From Mayfieldus sp038329895 (lineage in GTDB: Bacteria > Actinomycetota > Thermoleophilia > Solirubrobacterales > 70-9), in the NCBI GenBank assembly GCA_038329895.1, contig JBBQNM010000005.1, forward strand, positions 1 to 62,274: 62,274 nucleotides of DNA, in the 5' to 3' direction. Both the position numbers and the translations under genes were made by a program. Each line of letters starts with the position of its first letter. Positions within the stretch are counted from its first letter, which is position 1. The notes under the pieces are model-generated. The model saw nothing but the letters and a program-made list of their open reading frames with translations, was not told the origin of the DNA and did not search any database. Below, in pieces: positions 1-7,404 of this stretch.

Positions 1-1
1 C

Positions 2-135
2 TCCTCCACTGAGCGCACCGCGGCGCTACCGGGCTGGCTTGACTACTACAACTACAAACGAGGTCATGGCTCCCTCAGCAAAAGGACGCCCGCAGCTCGG
101 CTCGCCGAGCTGGAACAACGTCATGGGTAGCTACA
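2..135 (+). mobile_element. 3' end of an IS481-family insertion sequence (transposase C-terminus), truncated by the window edge
   Basis: Reading from base 2 gives an IS481-like transposase C-terminus with the RTAALPGWLDYYNYKRGHGS type segment. This frame stops at 128-130, but one frame over the sequence ends in NNVMGSYN with a stop at 138-140, the usual IS481 ending. Relative to the related remnant at 41936-42139, the end lacks about two bases after GAGCTG (near 107-113), so the last 10 residues are out of frame. The element appears to end in TACA at 135, followed by ACTAGC (136-141), which fits the NCTAGN target used by IS481; the TAG stop would then come from the target. The left end lies outside the window. 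Confidence 0.7.
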
Positions 136-136
136 A

Positions 137-538
137 CTAGCGGATCACCTCGATCTCGATTCCCACGTCGAGGCCCGCCCAGGCGCGGTCGGCGGTCAGG
201 ACTGGGATATCGAGGTCACCCGCCAGGGCGAGGCAGGCGCGATCCGCGAGCGAGAGCCCTGCCTCGCGCGTCGGCTCCCGCAACACCGCCGCCAGCTCGG
301 CGTGAACGGCGTCGAATCCGGCCACCCTGAGGCCGAGAGCCTCCATCTCGTCGCGAAGTCCGCCGACACCGAGCCCGATCGAGAGCGAGCGCTCCGCCAC
401 CTCGCTCCAGTTCACGGAGGAGATCAGCGCGTCGCCGAGCCAGTCCGCCACCTGCTCCGCGCCGGTCTCGTCGTTGAGCAGCGCGAGCACGGCGGAGGCG
501 TCGAGGACGGAAACGACGTCAGGCCTCCCGCCCTTCAC
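137..538 (-). CDS. vapC: VapC-type PIN-domain toxin (putative RNase)
   Basis: This 133-aa protein has the PIN-domain layout: an early Asp in VLDASAVLALLNDE, a central Glu in NWSEVAERS, and Asp residues in SLADRACLALA and LTADRAW, which form the Mg2+-binding acidic site of VapC RNases. Its start overlaps the upstream AbrB-type antitoxin gene by 20 bases, the usual order of antitoxin then toxin. Such toxins cleave tRNA or rRNA when unopposed by the antitoxin; the target here cannot be read from the sequence. The stop codon lies in the CTAG next to the IS481 end, so the insertion sits exactly at the 3' end without damaging the gene. Confidence 0.85.
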   Translation of the reverse strand: MKGGRPDVVSVLDASAVLALLNDETGAEQVADWLGDALISSVNWSEVAERSLSIGLGVGGLRDEMEALGLRVAGFDAVHAELAAVLREPTREAGLSLADRACLALAGDLDIPVLTADRAWAGLDVGIEIEVIR

Positions 539-770
539 GGGCGGCCGCGCTGCGGCGCTCGGCGATCAACTCATCGACGAGGCTGCGATCGCCGGAGGCA
601 TGGCGGTATCGCCGCTGCAGGCGGCCCAGCGCGTCGGCGCGCTGCTCGAGCACCAGCCTGCCCTCCTCGACCTGGGCGCTCAGCTTGTCCCCGGGCTGGA
701 GCCCCATCTCCTCCCTCAAGCGGGCGGGAATGACGATTCGCCCCTGTTTGCCAAGCCGGACCTCTGGCAT
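519..770 (-). CDS. vapB: AbrB/MazE-type antitoxin (swapped-hairpin DNA-binding protein)
   Basis: An 83-aa protein whose first 45 residues match the AbrB/SpoVT fold: VRLGKQGRIVIPARLREEMG followed by LQPGDKLSAQVEEGRLVLEQ. The charged C-terminal 35 residues (RRYRHASGDRSLVDELIAER) would wrap and inhibit the toxin. It is the first gene of a two-gene unit with the PIN toxin and overlaps it by 20 bases. In this family the antitoxin, alone or with toxin, represses its own promoter; an inverted repeat just upstream (786-828) is a likely operator. Confidence 0.85.
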   Translation of the reverse strand: MPEVRLGKQGRIVIPARLREEMGLQPGDKLSAQVEEGRLVLEQRADALGRLQRRYRHASGDRSLVDELIAERRSAAAREGREA

Positions 771-781
771 CTCAGCCCGCG

Positions 782-828
782 ATTATGCCACATTCATCCG
801 CTTGTGCCAGATGAATTTGTATGTGGCA
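782..828 (-). promoter_or_regulatory. Promoter and inverted-repeat operator of the vapBC pair
   Basis: Reading on the minus strand there is a -10-like CATAAT (782-787) close to the antitoxin start. It lies inside an inverted repeat, TGCCACAT (786-793) with ATGTGGCA (821-828), with an inner TTCATC/GATGAA pair (793-798, 810-815). AbrB-type antitoxins bind such palindromes over their own promoters; autoregulation here is inference. Confidence 0.45.
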
Positions 829-870
829 CAAGGCACTGCCCCACCCAGGCGCCGCCGACCCGACCGAGGA

Positions 871-1899
871 TCAGGCGCCCGGCCCGAACGCCTCGATGAT
901 CCGGTGCTGGTACTCGAGCAGCTCCTCGGCCCCGATGAAGTAGGTCGGCGGGGTGAGGAAGAGGCCGTCGGCGCGCTCGGCGGTCGCCTCGACCCGCGCG
1001 CGGACCTTGTCCAGCGGCCCGGCCGCGCAGTAGGTCTCGACCATCTCGTCGGAGATCGCCGCCGGGACCGCGGCCAGGTCGCCCTTGCGGAAGGCGTCGC
1101 CGGCCGCCGCTGCGTTGTCGCCGAATCCGTGCATCTCGAACAGCGGCATGTAGGTGCGGACAGTCGCGTAGAAGGCGATCGTGCGGCGGGCGAGGTCGTT
1201 GGCCTTTGCCTGGTCGTCCTCGATCGCGCAGCAGACGGTCGGCAGGTAGTCGAAGTCCTTGCGGTCTCGGCTCGAGCGGCTCAACCCGGTCTCGAAGCCG
1301 TCGATCACCACCTCGTCGATCCAGCGCAGCGACTGGATCGGGTGGCCGACCAGCCCGTCGGCGACGTCGCCGGCCATCCGCGCCATCCCCGACTGCACAG
1401 CCGCGGTGTAGATCGGTACCGACTCGCGCGGGGCCGGATGGGGCCGGATCCATCCCTTGATGTCGATGTCGTAGTAGGAGCCCTCGTAGCGAATCGGCTC
1501 TCCCACCCCGGCCCCCTGCATGATCAGCCGCGTCGCCTCGATCGCCTCGCGCAGGTGCGGCGCCGGCCTTCCGTAGTCGGCGTTGTGCCAGGTCTCGTTG
1601 AGCCGCTTCACACCGGCGCCGAGGCCGAGGCGGAAGCGCCCGCCCGACATCTCGTCGACGTCCAGCGCCGTCACCGCGAGAATGAAGGGGCTGCGGGTGA
1701 AGGCCCAGGCGATCCCGGTGGCCACGCCGATGCGCTCGGTGCGTGCTGCCAGGTAGGCGGCCTGGGTGACCGAGCTGCGAAACAGCTCCGGCGCCCATGT
1801 GCACTCGATGCCGGCCTGCTCGGCGAGCCTGGTCTCGGATTCCAGCTCGGCGACCGAGTCTCCGAGCGCGGCGACCGAGATGCGGTCGAGGGCGGACAT
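871..1899 (-). CDS. LLM-class (luciferase-like) F420-dependent oxidoreductase
   Basis: The 342-aa protein shows the luciferase-like TIM-barrel pattern: AARTERIGVATGI, SGGRFRLGLGAG and the central PAPRESVPIYTAA segment typical of actinobacterial F420-dependent LLM oxidoreductases. The start chosen is the ATG at 1899 (MSALDRISVAAL), because upstream in-frame sequence is low-complexity and lies over the neighbouring gene. It follows the acyl-CoA dehydrogenase at 1914-3044 by 14 bases, so it is likely the last gene of a three-gene operon. The substrate is unknown; the linkage to two acyl-CoA dehydrogenases suggests a role in lipid, steroid or terpenoid side-chain breakdown. F420 rather than FMN use is inferred from the family. 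Confidence 0.8.
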   Translation of the reverse strand: MSALDRISVAALGDSVAELESETRLAEQAGIECTWAPELFRSSVTQAAYLAARTERIGVATGIAWAFTRSPFILAVTALDVDEMSGGRFRLGLGAGVKRLNETWHNADYGRPAPHLREAIEATRLIMQGAGVGEPIRYEGSYYDIDIKGWIRPHPAPRESVPIYTAAVQSGMARMAGDVADGLVGHPIQSLRWIDEVVIDGFETGLSRSSRDRKDFDYLPTVCCAIEDDQAKANDLARRTIAFYATVRTYMPLFEMHGFGDNAAAAGDAFRKGDLAAVPAAISDEMVETYCAAGPLDKVRARVEATAERADGLFLTPPTYFIGAEELLEYQHRIIEAFGPGA

Positions 1900-1913
1900 G
1901 CTCCGGACGGGGC

Positions 1914-3044
1914 TCAGACCGCCGCCGGCTCGCGCTCGACGGCCTGCGCGAGGATCGCGTCGGCGACCCGGTCGCGATGCCAGTGCGCGTCGCCGAACGT
2001 CGCCGAGTCCACCTTGGCGCGCTTCAGCCACAGATGCAGGTCGTGCTCCCAGGTGAAGCCGATCCCCCCGTGCACCTGCAGCGACTCCCCCGCGACCCGC
2101 CAGCCGGCATCGGAGGCGTAGGCCTTGGCCATCGATGCGGCGAGGGGCAGGTCCTCCGGCGAGGCGTCGGCCGCCCAGGCGGCGTAGTAGGTGGCCGAGC
2201 GCGCGCCCTCGGTCTCCAGCAGCATCTGCGCACAGCGGTGCGAGACGGCCTGGTAGGAGCCGATCGGGCGCCCGAACTGCTGGCGCTCTTTTGCGTACTC
2301 GACGGCCATCTCCATCGTGCGCTGGGCGATGCCGGCCAGCTCCGCCGAGATCGCCACGCAGGCGCGATGCAGCACCGGTAGGTAGTCCTCCTGCTCGGCG
2401 GGGAGCGTGCGCTCGGCGGGGACCTCGACGCCATCGAAGCGGACTGAGTAGAGCCGCCGGGTGAGGTCGATCGACGGTTCCTGGGTCACCGACACACCGG
2501 ACTGGTCGGTGTCGACGATGTGGCGCCTGCCATCAGAGGTGGCAACGAGCAGGAAGTCCGCGGCGTCGGCGTCCATCACCAGCACCTTCTCGCCATCGAG
2601 CATGACGCCGCCGTCGCCTGCTTGGGCTTCCATCTCGAACTCCCCGATCACCGCTGAGGAGCCGGCGTCGAAGAGCGCCACCGTCCCACGCTTCTCGCCC
2701 GCCGCCAAGGGGGCCAGGAATTCGGCCTGCTGCTGATCGGTGCCGCAGGTCGCGAGCGCCAAGCCGGCGACCGTGTTTGACAGCAGCGGCGAGGGCGCCA
2801 ACCCGTACCCCATCTCCTCGAAGACGGTCGCCAGCTCGACGATCCCCAGCCCCTGGCCCCCGTGCTCCTCGGGCAGGGCGAGCCCGGGCCAGCCCAGCTC
2901 GACCATCTCCTGCCAGTCGGATTCCTCGAAGCCGAGGTCGGTCTCGGTCAGCTCGCGGATCCGTTCCGGCTTGTAGCGGGAGGCAATGAACTCGCGCGCC
3001 GTGCGCTTGATCTGCTGCTGCTCGTCGTTTAAGTCGAAGTACAC
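1914..3044 (-). CDS. Acyl-CoA dehydrogenase, second subunit type
   Basis: A 376-aa acyl-CoA dehydrogenase: N-terminal LNDEQQQIKRTAREF, a middle beta domain, and a C-terminal FAD domain with AVEYAKERQQFGRPIGSYQ and SLQVHGGIGFTWEHD. The usual catalytic Glu (as in IEGGT of the partner gene) is absent from the homologous C-terminal loop. The start is GTG at 3044, 10 bases after the upstream stop, with a GAGAGG ribosome binding site. Paired acyl-CoA dehydrogenase genes in Actinobacteria often make mixed (alpha2beta2) enzymes, as in the FadE28-FadE29 cholesterol side-chain enzymes, where only one subunit type is a conventional dehydrogenase. That pairing is inferred here from adjacency and residue pattern. 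Confidence 0.85.
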   Translation of the reverse strand: MYFDLNDEQQQIKRTAREFIASRYKPERIRELTETDLGFEESDWQEMVELGWPGLALPEEHGGQGLGIVELATVFEEMGYGLAPSPLLSNTVAGLALATCGTDQQQAEFLAPLAAGEKRGTVALFDAGSSAVIGEFEMEAQAGDGGVMLDGEKVLVMDADAADFLLVATSDGRRHIVDTDQSGVSVTQEPSIDLTRRLYSVRFDGVEVPAERTLPAEQEDYLPVLHRACVAISAELAGIAQRTMEMAVEYAKERQQFGRPIGSYQAVSHRCAQMLLETEGARSATYYAAWAADASPEDLPLAASMAKAYASDAGWRVAGESLQVHGGIGFTWEHDLHLWLKRAKVDSATFGDAHWHRDRVADAILAQAVEREPAAV

Positions 3045-3054
3045 GTCAGGCCTC

Positions 3055-4230
3055 TCATCGCAACCTCGGTAGGCCGAGCACCCGCTCGGCGATGATGTTT
3101 TTGAGGATGTCGGTCGTCCCACCCTCGATCGAGTTCGCGCGCGAGCGCAGGAACGCGTACTGCCACCGGCCGTCGGCGACGGCGTGCTCGGCGCCGCGGG
3201 CGAGCGGCGAGTAGGAGCCCTCGATCTCCATCGCCAGCTCGGTGATCGCCTGGTGGATGTCGGCCCACTGCCACTTGCCGAGTGAGCCCTCCGGGCCAGG
3301 GGTGCCGCTCTCCATCGTCTTGGTGAGGCCGCGGTAGGCGTTGAGGCGCATCGTCTCGGCCTCGATGTGCAACTGGGCCAGGCGCTGGCGGTAGTAGGAG
3401 TCCTCGGCCGCGGTCCCACCGTTGACCCTGGTCTCGTTGGCGAGGTTGAGTAGGCGGTCGATGGTGTTGCGGATCTGGGCGATCGCCCCGAAGGCGAGCC
3501 CTGCCCGCTCGTTCATCAGCGTCGTGATCGCCACCTGCCAGCCGGAGCCAACCTCCCCGACCACGTTCTCATCCGGGATCCGGGCGCCGTCGAGAAAGAT
3601 CTCGTTGAACTCGCCCTCACCGGTGATCTGGACCAGCGGCCGCACCTGCACCCCGTCCTGCTCCATGTCGAGCAGGAAGTAGGTCAGGCCCTGGTGCTTG
3701 GGGGCATCGGGGTCGGTGCGGGCGACCAGCATGCACCACTTCGCGTACTGCGCGTAGGTGGTCCAGACCTTCTGCCCGGTGACCACCCACTCGTCGCCCT
3801 CCTTGACCGCCTTGGTCTTCAGCGACGCCAGGTCGGAGCCGGACTCAGGCTCGGAGAACCCCTGACACCAGATCTCCTCGGCGGTCAGGATCGGCTCCAG
3901 GTAACGCTGCTTCTGCTCCTCGGTGCCGTGTGCGATCACAACCGGGCCGCCCATCGCGAGGCCCAGCACGTTGACGGGAGGGGGCGTCTCCGCCCGCGTC
4001 GCCTCCATCACGAAGATCGCCTGCTCGATCATCGTCGCGCCGCGGCCGCCGTACTCCTTCGGCCACGAGATCCCGGCCCACCCCGCCTCGTGCATCTTGC
4101 GCTGCCACTCGCGACGGAACTGAACGATCTCGTCGAAGGTCTCCGGCTCGGGGCCTGGATTGTTCTCCTCCAGCCAGGTGCGAACCTCGTCGCGGAAAGA
4201 CTCTTCCTGCGGGGTCAGCGACAGATCCAC
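3055..4230 (-). CDS. Acyl-CoA dehydrogenase, first subunit type
   Basis: A full-length 391-aa acyl-CoA dehydrogenase (FAD flavoprotein). Visible landmarks are MDLSLTPQEESFRDEVR at the N-terminus, CQGFSEPESGSDLASLKT (substrate/FAD contact), VTGQKVWTTYAQYA, and RANSIEGGTTDILKNIIAER near the C-terminus with the Glu expected of the catalytic loop. It introduces the alpha-beta double bond into an acyl-CoA thioester and passes electrons to ETF. It is the first gene of a probable operon with a second, divergent dehydrogenase and an LLM oxidoreductase. The ATG start at 4230 gives the standard N-terminus. Confidence 0.9.
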   Translation of the reverse strand: MDLSLTPQEESFRDEVRTWLEENNPGPEPETFDEIVQFRREWQRKMHEAGWAGISWPKEYGGRGATMIEQAIFVMEATRAETPPPVNVLGLAMGGPVVIAHGTEEQKQRYLEPILTAEEIWCQGFSEPESGSDLASLKTKAVKEGDEWVVTGQKVWTTYAQYAKWCMLVARTDPDAPKHQGLTYFLLDMEQDGVQVRPLVQITGEGEFNEIFLDGARIPDENVVGEVGSGWQVAITTLMNERAGLAFGAIAQIRNTIDRLLNLANETRVNGGTAAEDSYYRQRLAQLHIEAETMRLNAYRGLTKTMESGTPGPEGSLGKWQWADIHQAITELAMEIEGSYSPLARGAEHAVADGRWQYAFLRSRANSIEGGTTDILKNIIAERVLGLPRLR

Positions 4231-4272
4231 GGAGCCGGAGCATATAGAGATTGGCCGGCTGGCCAGGAACGA

Positions 4273-4298
4273 CGAAGGGCGCCCGAAGGCGCCCTTCG
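4273..4298 (-). terminator. Hairpin terminator of lipoprotein gene 1
   Basis: Perfect 11-bp stem CGAAGGGCGCC / GGCGCCCTTCG with a CGAA loop, 20 bases after the stop of the lipoprotein gene. The same stem recurs at 4819-4844 after the next paralogue. There is no strong U-tract. Confidence 0.65.
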
Positions 4299-4317
4299 AA
4301 GACTCATGCTTTGCTGC

Positions 4318-4761
4318 TCAGCCCGCGCACTCCGTGAGCCCGTAGTCCTTGGCGAGCTGGTTCGCCTTCGCGAACGGATCGGTGTTGGACGCGAAAATCA
4401 GCGGGTCGGCCTTCGCCTTGTCGAGGGCCGCCTGCGCCTCGTCAAGGATCGCGCTGACCTTCCCATCGTCGCCAGACGGGGGGGCCAGGTCGCGGATACC
4501 GTCGATCTCCGTCTGTATCTCCGGGATCGCAGTGTCCTCGGCGAACTTCGTCACCTCGGCGTCGCTCGGCTGCTTGTTGCCGGTGAATGCCTTGTTCGCC
4601 GCGCTGTCAACCGCCTGGTTGCCCTTCTTGCAGATCGCGTTGCCCTGCTTCAGGAACTCGGACTTGGTCAGCGCGTCGTCGCCTCCACCGCAACCCACGG
4701 CCACGATTCCAACGCTCAGAATTGCCGCAAGTGCAAGCCCCCCGATAAGCCTGCTGCGCAT
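4318..4761 (-). CDS. Small secreted lipoprotein, paralogue 1 of 3
   Basis: A 147-aa protein with a type II signal peptide: MRSRLIGGLALAAIL, then VAVGC where Cys would be lipidated. The mature part is mostly predicted helix (LTKSEFLKQGNAICKKGNQA, ILDEAQAALDKAKADP) and ends in DPFAKANQLAKDYGLTECAG. Two Cys residues, one in NAIC and one in LTEC, are conserved in all three paralogues and may form a disulfide. The start at 4761 is preceded by AAGGAGG. The three genes lie head-to-tail and share the repeated terminator stem. I do not recognise a named family; a cell-surface role is all that the sequence supports. Confidence 0.75.
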   Translation of the reverse strand: MRSRLIGGLALAAILSVGIVAVGCGGGDDALTKSEFLKQGNAICKKGNQAVDSAANKAFTGNKQPSDAEVTKFAEDTAIPEIQTEIDGIRDLAPPSGDDGKVSAILDEAQAALDKAKADPLIFASNTDPFAKANQLAKDYGLTECAG

Positions 4762-4818
4762 CAAACGGACCTCCTTCGATAGTGGACGAAGCCGGCGCAC
4801 CCTAGCGGCCGAGAACGA

Positions 4819-4844
4819 CGAAGGGCGCCCGCAGGCGCCCTTCG
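4819..4844 (-). terminator. Hairpin terminator of lipoprotein gene 2
   Basis: Same 11-bp stem as at 4273-4298 (CGAAGGGCGCC / GGCGCCCTTCG) with loop CGCA, placed 23 bases after the stop of the second lipoprotein gene. The stem identity points to duplication of gene plus terminator. Confidence 0.65.
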
Positions 4845-4867
4845 CAACCGATCAGATGCCGACTGGT

Positions 4868-5353
4868 TCAGCCCCCACCCCCGCCGCAGACCGTCAACCC
4901 GTAGGCCTTGGTGATCTTGTTCGACTTTGCAAACGGGTCTGTCGAGTTCTGTAACAGAATCGTTGGATCTGCCTTGGCCTTGTCGAGGGCCGATTGGGCA
5001 GAGTCGACGATCGCCTTCACCTTGGCTTCGTCTCCGGTTGGCGCGCCGAGCGCCTTGACCCCGTCGATCTGTTGCTGGATCGAGGGAACGAGCGTGTCGG
5101 TGGCGAACTTCGTTTGTACCGACTTGGGCGGCGGCCCATTCGGGTACTTCTTCTTGGTGAACGTCTGATTGGCGACCTTGTTGATCTGCTGGTTGCCCTT
5201 CTTGCAGATCGCGTTCCCCTTCTTCAGGAACTCCGCCTTGGTCAGGGCGGTCGTGGTGGTGCTGTTGTCGTTGCTGCTTCCGCAGGCAACGAGGACGAGA
5301 CCCACGGTCAGAATCGCTGCGACCGCTAGCCCCCCGTAGAGACTGCTGCGCAT
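4868..5353 (-). CDS. Small secreted lipoprotein, paralogue 2 of 3
   Basis: A 161-aa lipoprotein with signal MRSSLYGGLAVAAILTVG and lipobox LVAC, followed by a Ser/Thr/Asn-rich tether. The mature part repeats the family pattern: LTKAEFLKKGNAICKKGNQQ, SAQSALDKAKADPT, DPFAKSNKITKAYGLTVC, ending in a Gly run. It is the closest relative of the gene at 4318-4761. The start at 5353 has an AGGAGG ribosome binding site. Function unknown. Confidence 0.8.
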   Translation of the reverse strand: MRSSLYGGLAVAAILTVGLVLVACGSSNDNSTTTTALTKAEFLKKGNAICKKGNQQINKVANQTFTKKKYPNGPPPKSVQTKFATDTLVPSIQQQIDGVKALGAPTGDEAKVKAIVDSAQSALDKAKADPTILLQNSTDPFAKSNKITKAYGLTVCGGGGG

Positions 5354-5448
5354 CGATACCTCCTAGTTGTGGATCAGCCGCGGCACCCTATAGGTCGCAA
5401 GCGACATCGTGCCGCTAGCGCACGCAGCGCCCGATGCCGTAGGGGCAG

Positions 5449-5466
5449 GCGCGACCCTCGTCGCGC
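5449..5466 (-). terminator. Hairpin after lipoprotein gene 3
   Basis: Perfect 7-bp stem GCGCGAC / GTCGCGC with a CCTC loop directly after the stop of the third lipoprotein gene; unlike the other two it is not the GAAGGGCGCC stem. Confidence 0.45.
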
Positions 5467-5967
5467 TCAGGAGCCAAAACCGCAAAAGCTGAGGCCATAA
5501 TCCTCGGCCACCTTGCTTGTCCTGAACGGAGCCGTCTTGCTCTGCGATCCGAACTGGGCTGGATCCGCCCTCACATTGTCGACCGCCGACTGTTCCTCGT
5601 CGAGCAGCGCCTTGATCTTGTGTTCCGCGCCGGGAGCGGGCCCCAGAGCGCGGATCTGATCGAGTTCCTTCTGAATCGTGGGGATGGCGTCCTCCCCCAG
5701 CTTCGCGATCACCGCACCCGTCGGCGGCCCGATCGGCTCATTTCGCTTATGGGCCAGCCGGGCTTGAACCTTCAACGCGTCATGGACAGCCCTACCGATG
5801 CGCGCGTTGCCCTTCAGACAGACCGCGGTGGCCTTCCTGACGAACTCGGCCTTCGAGGTCCCGGTCGTGCTGGAGCTGTTGTCGTTGCTGCTGCCACAGG
5901 CCGCAAGAACGAGGCCCGCGGCAAGAATCGCCACGCAGGCGAGCCCTCCGATCAGACCGCTGCGCAT
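5467..5967 (-). CDS. Small secreted lipoprotein, paralogue 3 of 3
   Basis: A 166-aa lipoprotein with signal MRSGLIGGLACVAILAAG and lipobox LAAC followed by GSSNDNSSS. It is the most diverged of the three: the N-terminal helix reads KAEFVRKATAVCLKGNARIG and the end YGLSFCGFGS, but the two conserved Cys and the C-terminal YGL motif are kept. It is the first gene of the minus-strand series, so this copy may be the ancestor or simply the oldest duplicate. Function unknown. Confidence 0.8.
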   Translation of the reverse strand: MRSGLIGGLACVAILAAGLVLAACGSSNDNSSSTTGTSKAEFVRKATAVCLKGNARIGRAVHDALKVQARLAHKRNEPIGPPTGAVIAKLGEDAIPTIQKELDQIRALGPAPGAEHKIKALLDEEQSAVDNVRADPAQFGSQSKTAPFRTSKVAEDYGLSFCGFGS

Positions 5968-6107
5968 CAGATCTCCTTGATTGGTGAATCGAGCCGGCGC
6001 ACCCTAGCGGGCGGACCTGAGGGACCTCGCTTTTTCCGGATCGCTCAGGCGCCGCGCACGCAGCGCGCAGATCGCCGGCGGCGCTCTCAATCGACTTGCC
6101 GAGGCGT

Positions 6108-7286
6108 TCAGACCCGCTGGATGATCGTGCCGGTGCCGAGACCGCCGCCGCAGCACATCGTGACCAGACCGATCTCCTTGTCGGAGCGCTCCAGCTCGTG
6201 CAGCAGAGTGGTGATCAGGCGGGCGCCGGTCGAGCCGAGCGGATGCCCGAGCGCGATCGCGCCGCCGTTGACGTTGACCCGGTCCATGTCGGGCTCCAGC
6301 TCGCGACGCCATGCTGCAATCACGGAGGCGAACGCCTCGTTGATCTCGATCAGGTCGATGTCGTCGATCTTCATCCCGTTGCGCTCCAGCAGCTTGCCGG
6401 TCGCCGGGATCGGGCCGGTGAGCATGATCACCGGGTCGACGCCAACCGTGGTCTGGTCGACCACCCGCGCCCGCGGCTTCAGGCCCAGCTCGTCGGCCTT
6501 CTCGCGGGTCATCATCAGCACCGCGGCAGCCCCGTCGGAGATCTGGGAGGAGTTGCCGGCGGTGACCTTGCCGTCCTCCTTGAAGGCTGGCTTCAGCTCC
6601 GAGAGCTTCTCGAGGCTGGTGTCGGGCCGGATCCCCTGGTCGGTGACGTAGGTGTCGCCGTTGACCGAGAAGGGAACGATCTCGCGCTCGAAGCGCCCCT
6701 CCTCGGTCGCCTTGGCGGCGAGCTGGTGCGAGCGCAGGCCGATCTCATCGAGCTCGGAGCGTGGGATCTCCCACTTGTCGGCGATCATCTCGGCCGAGAT
6801 CCCCTGCGGGACGAGGTTGTAGTGCTCGAGCAGCTGCGGGCTGAAGGCCGCGCCGTGCTCCTGCATCACCTGCATGCTGTCGGCGAACGAGATGTGGCCC
6901 ATGTGCTCGACGCCCGATCCGATCGTCACGTCGTGCACACCGGAGGCGATCAGGGCGGCGCCGAAGTTGACTGCCTGCTGGGCGGAGCCGCACTGGCGGT
7001 CCACGGTCGTGGCGGGCGTCTCGATCGGAAGGTCGGCCTCGAGCCAGGCGTTGCGGCCGATGTTCAGCCCCTGCTCGCCGAACTGCTGCACACAGCCCGC
7101 GATCACGTCCTCGACCTCGGATGCCTCGATGCCGGTGCGCTCGATCAGCTCCGAATAGGTCTTTGCCAGCAGATTCGAGGGATGGACGTCCTTGTAGTAG
7201 CCCTTCTCCTCGTGGCCGCGCCCGATCGGGGTGCGTACCGCCTCGACGATGACGACCTCTCGGCCTCCGAACTTGCCGTTCTCCAT
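6108..7286 (-). CDS. Thiolase (acetyl-CoA C-acyltransferase)
   Basis: A 392-aa type II thiolase. The acyl-carrying Cys is in VDRQCGSAQQA (about residue 93), the His-bearing motif is GGAIALGHPLGSTGAR, and the second catalytic Cys is in MCCGGGLGTG near the C-terminus. It cleaves 3-ketoacyl-CoA with CoA, or runs in reverse. With the nearby dehydrogenases and the 3-hydroxyacyl-CoA dehydrogenase at 9684 it can complete a beta-oxidation cycle, although an enoyl-CoA hydratase is not in this window. Length is normal for the family. The gene stands alone between the lipoproteins and the MMPL gene. Confidence 0.93.
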   Translation of the reverse strand: MENGKFGGREVVIVEAVRTPIGRGHEEKGYYKDVHPSNLLAKTYSELIERTGIEASEVEDVIAGCVQQFGEQGLNIGRNAWLEADLPIETPATTVDRQCGSAQQAVNFGAALIASGVHDVTIGSGVEHMGHISFADSMQVMQEHGAAFSPQLLEHYNLVPQGISAEMIADKWEIPRSELDEIGLRSHQLAAKATEEGRFEREIVPFSVNGDTYVTDQGIRPDTSLEKLSELKPAFKEDGKVTAGNSSQISDGAAAVLMMTREKADELGLKPRARVVDQTTVGVDPVIMLTGPIPATGKLLERNGMKIDDIDLIEINEAFASVIAAWRRELEPDMDRVNVNGGAIALGHPLGSTGARLITTLLHELERSDKEIGLVTMCCGGGLGTGTIIQRV

Positions 7287-7404
7287 CGGGAAAGCCCTCC
7301 GTTCGCTCTAGGTCAGCGGCAGGCCAGCGAATCGGCCGCCTACGGGCAATGTTATTGGATTGACTGGCTCGTCAGCCAGGGGTGGGCGCGGCCGAGCGTG
7401 GCGC

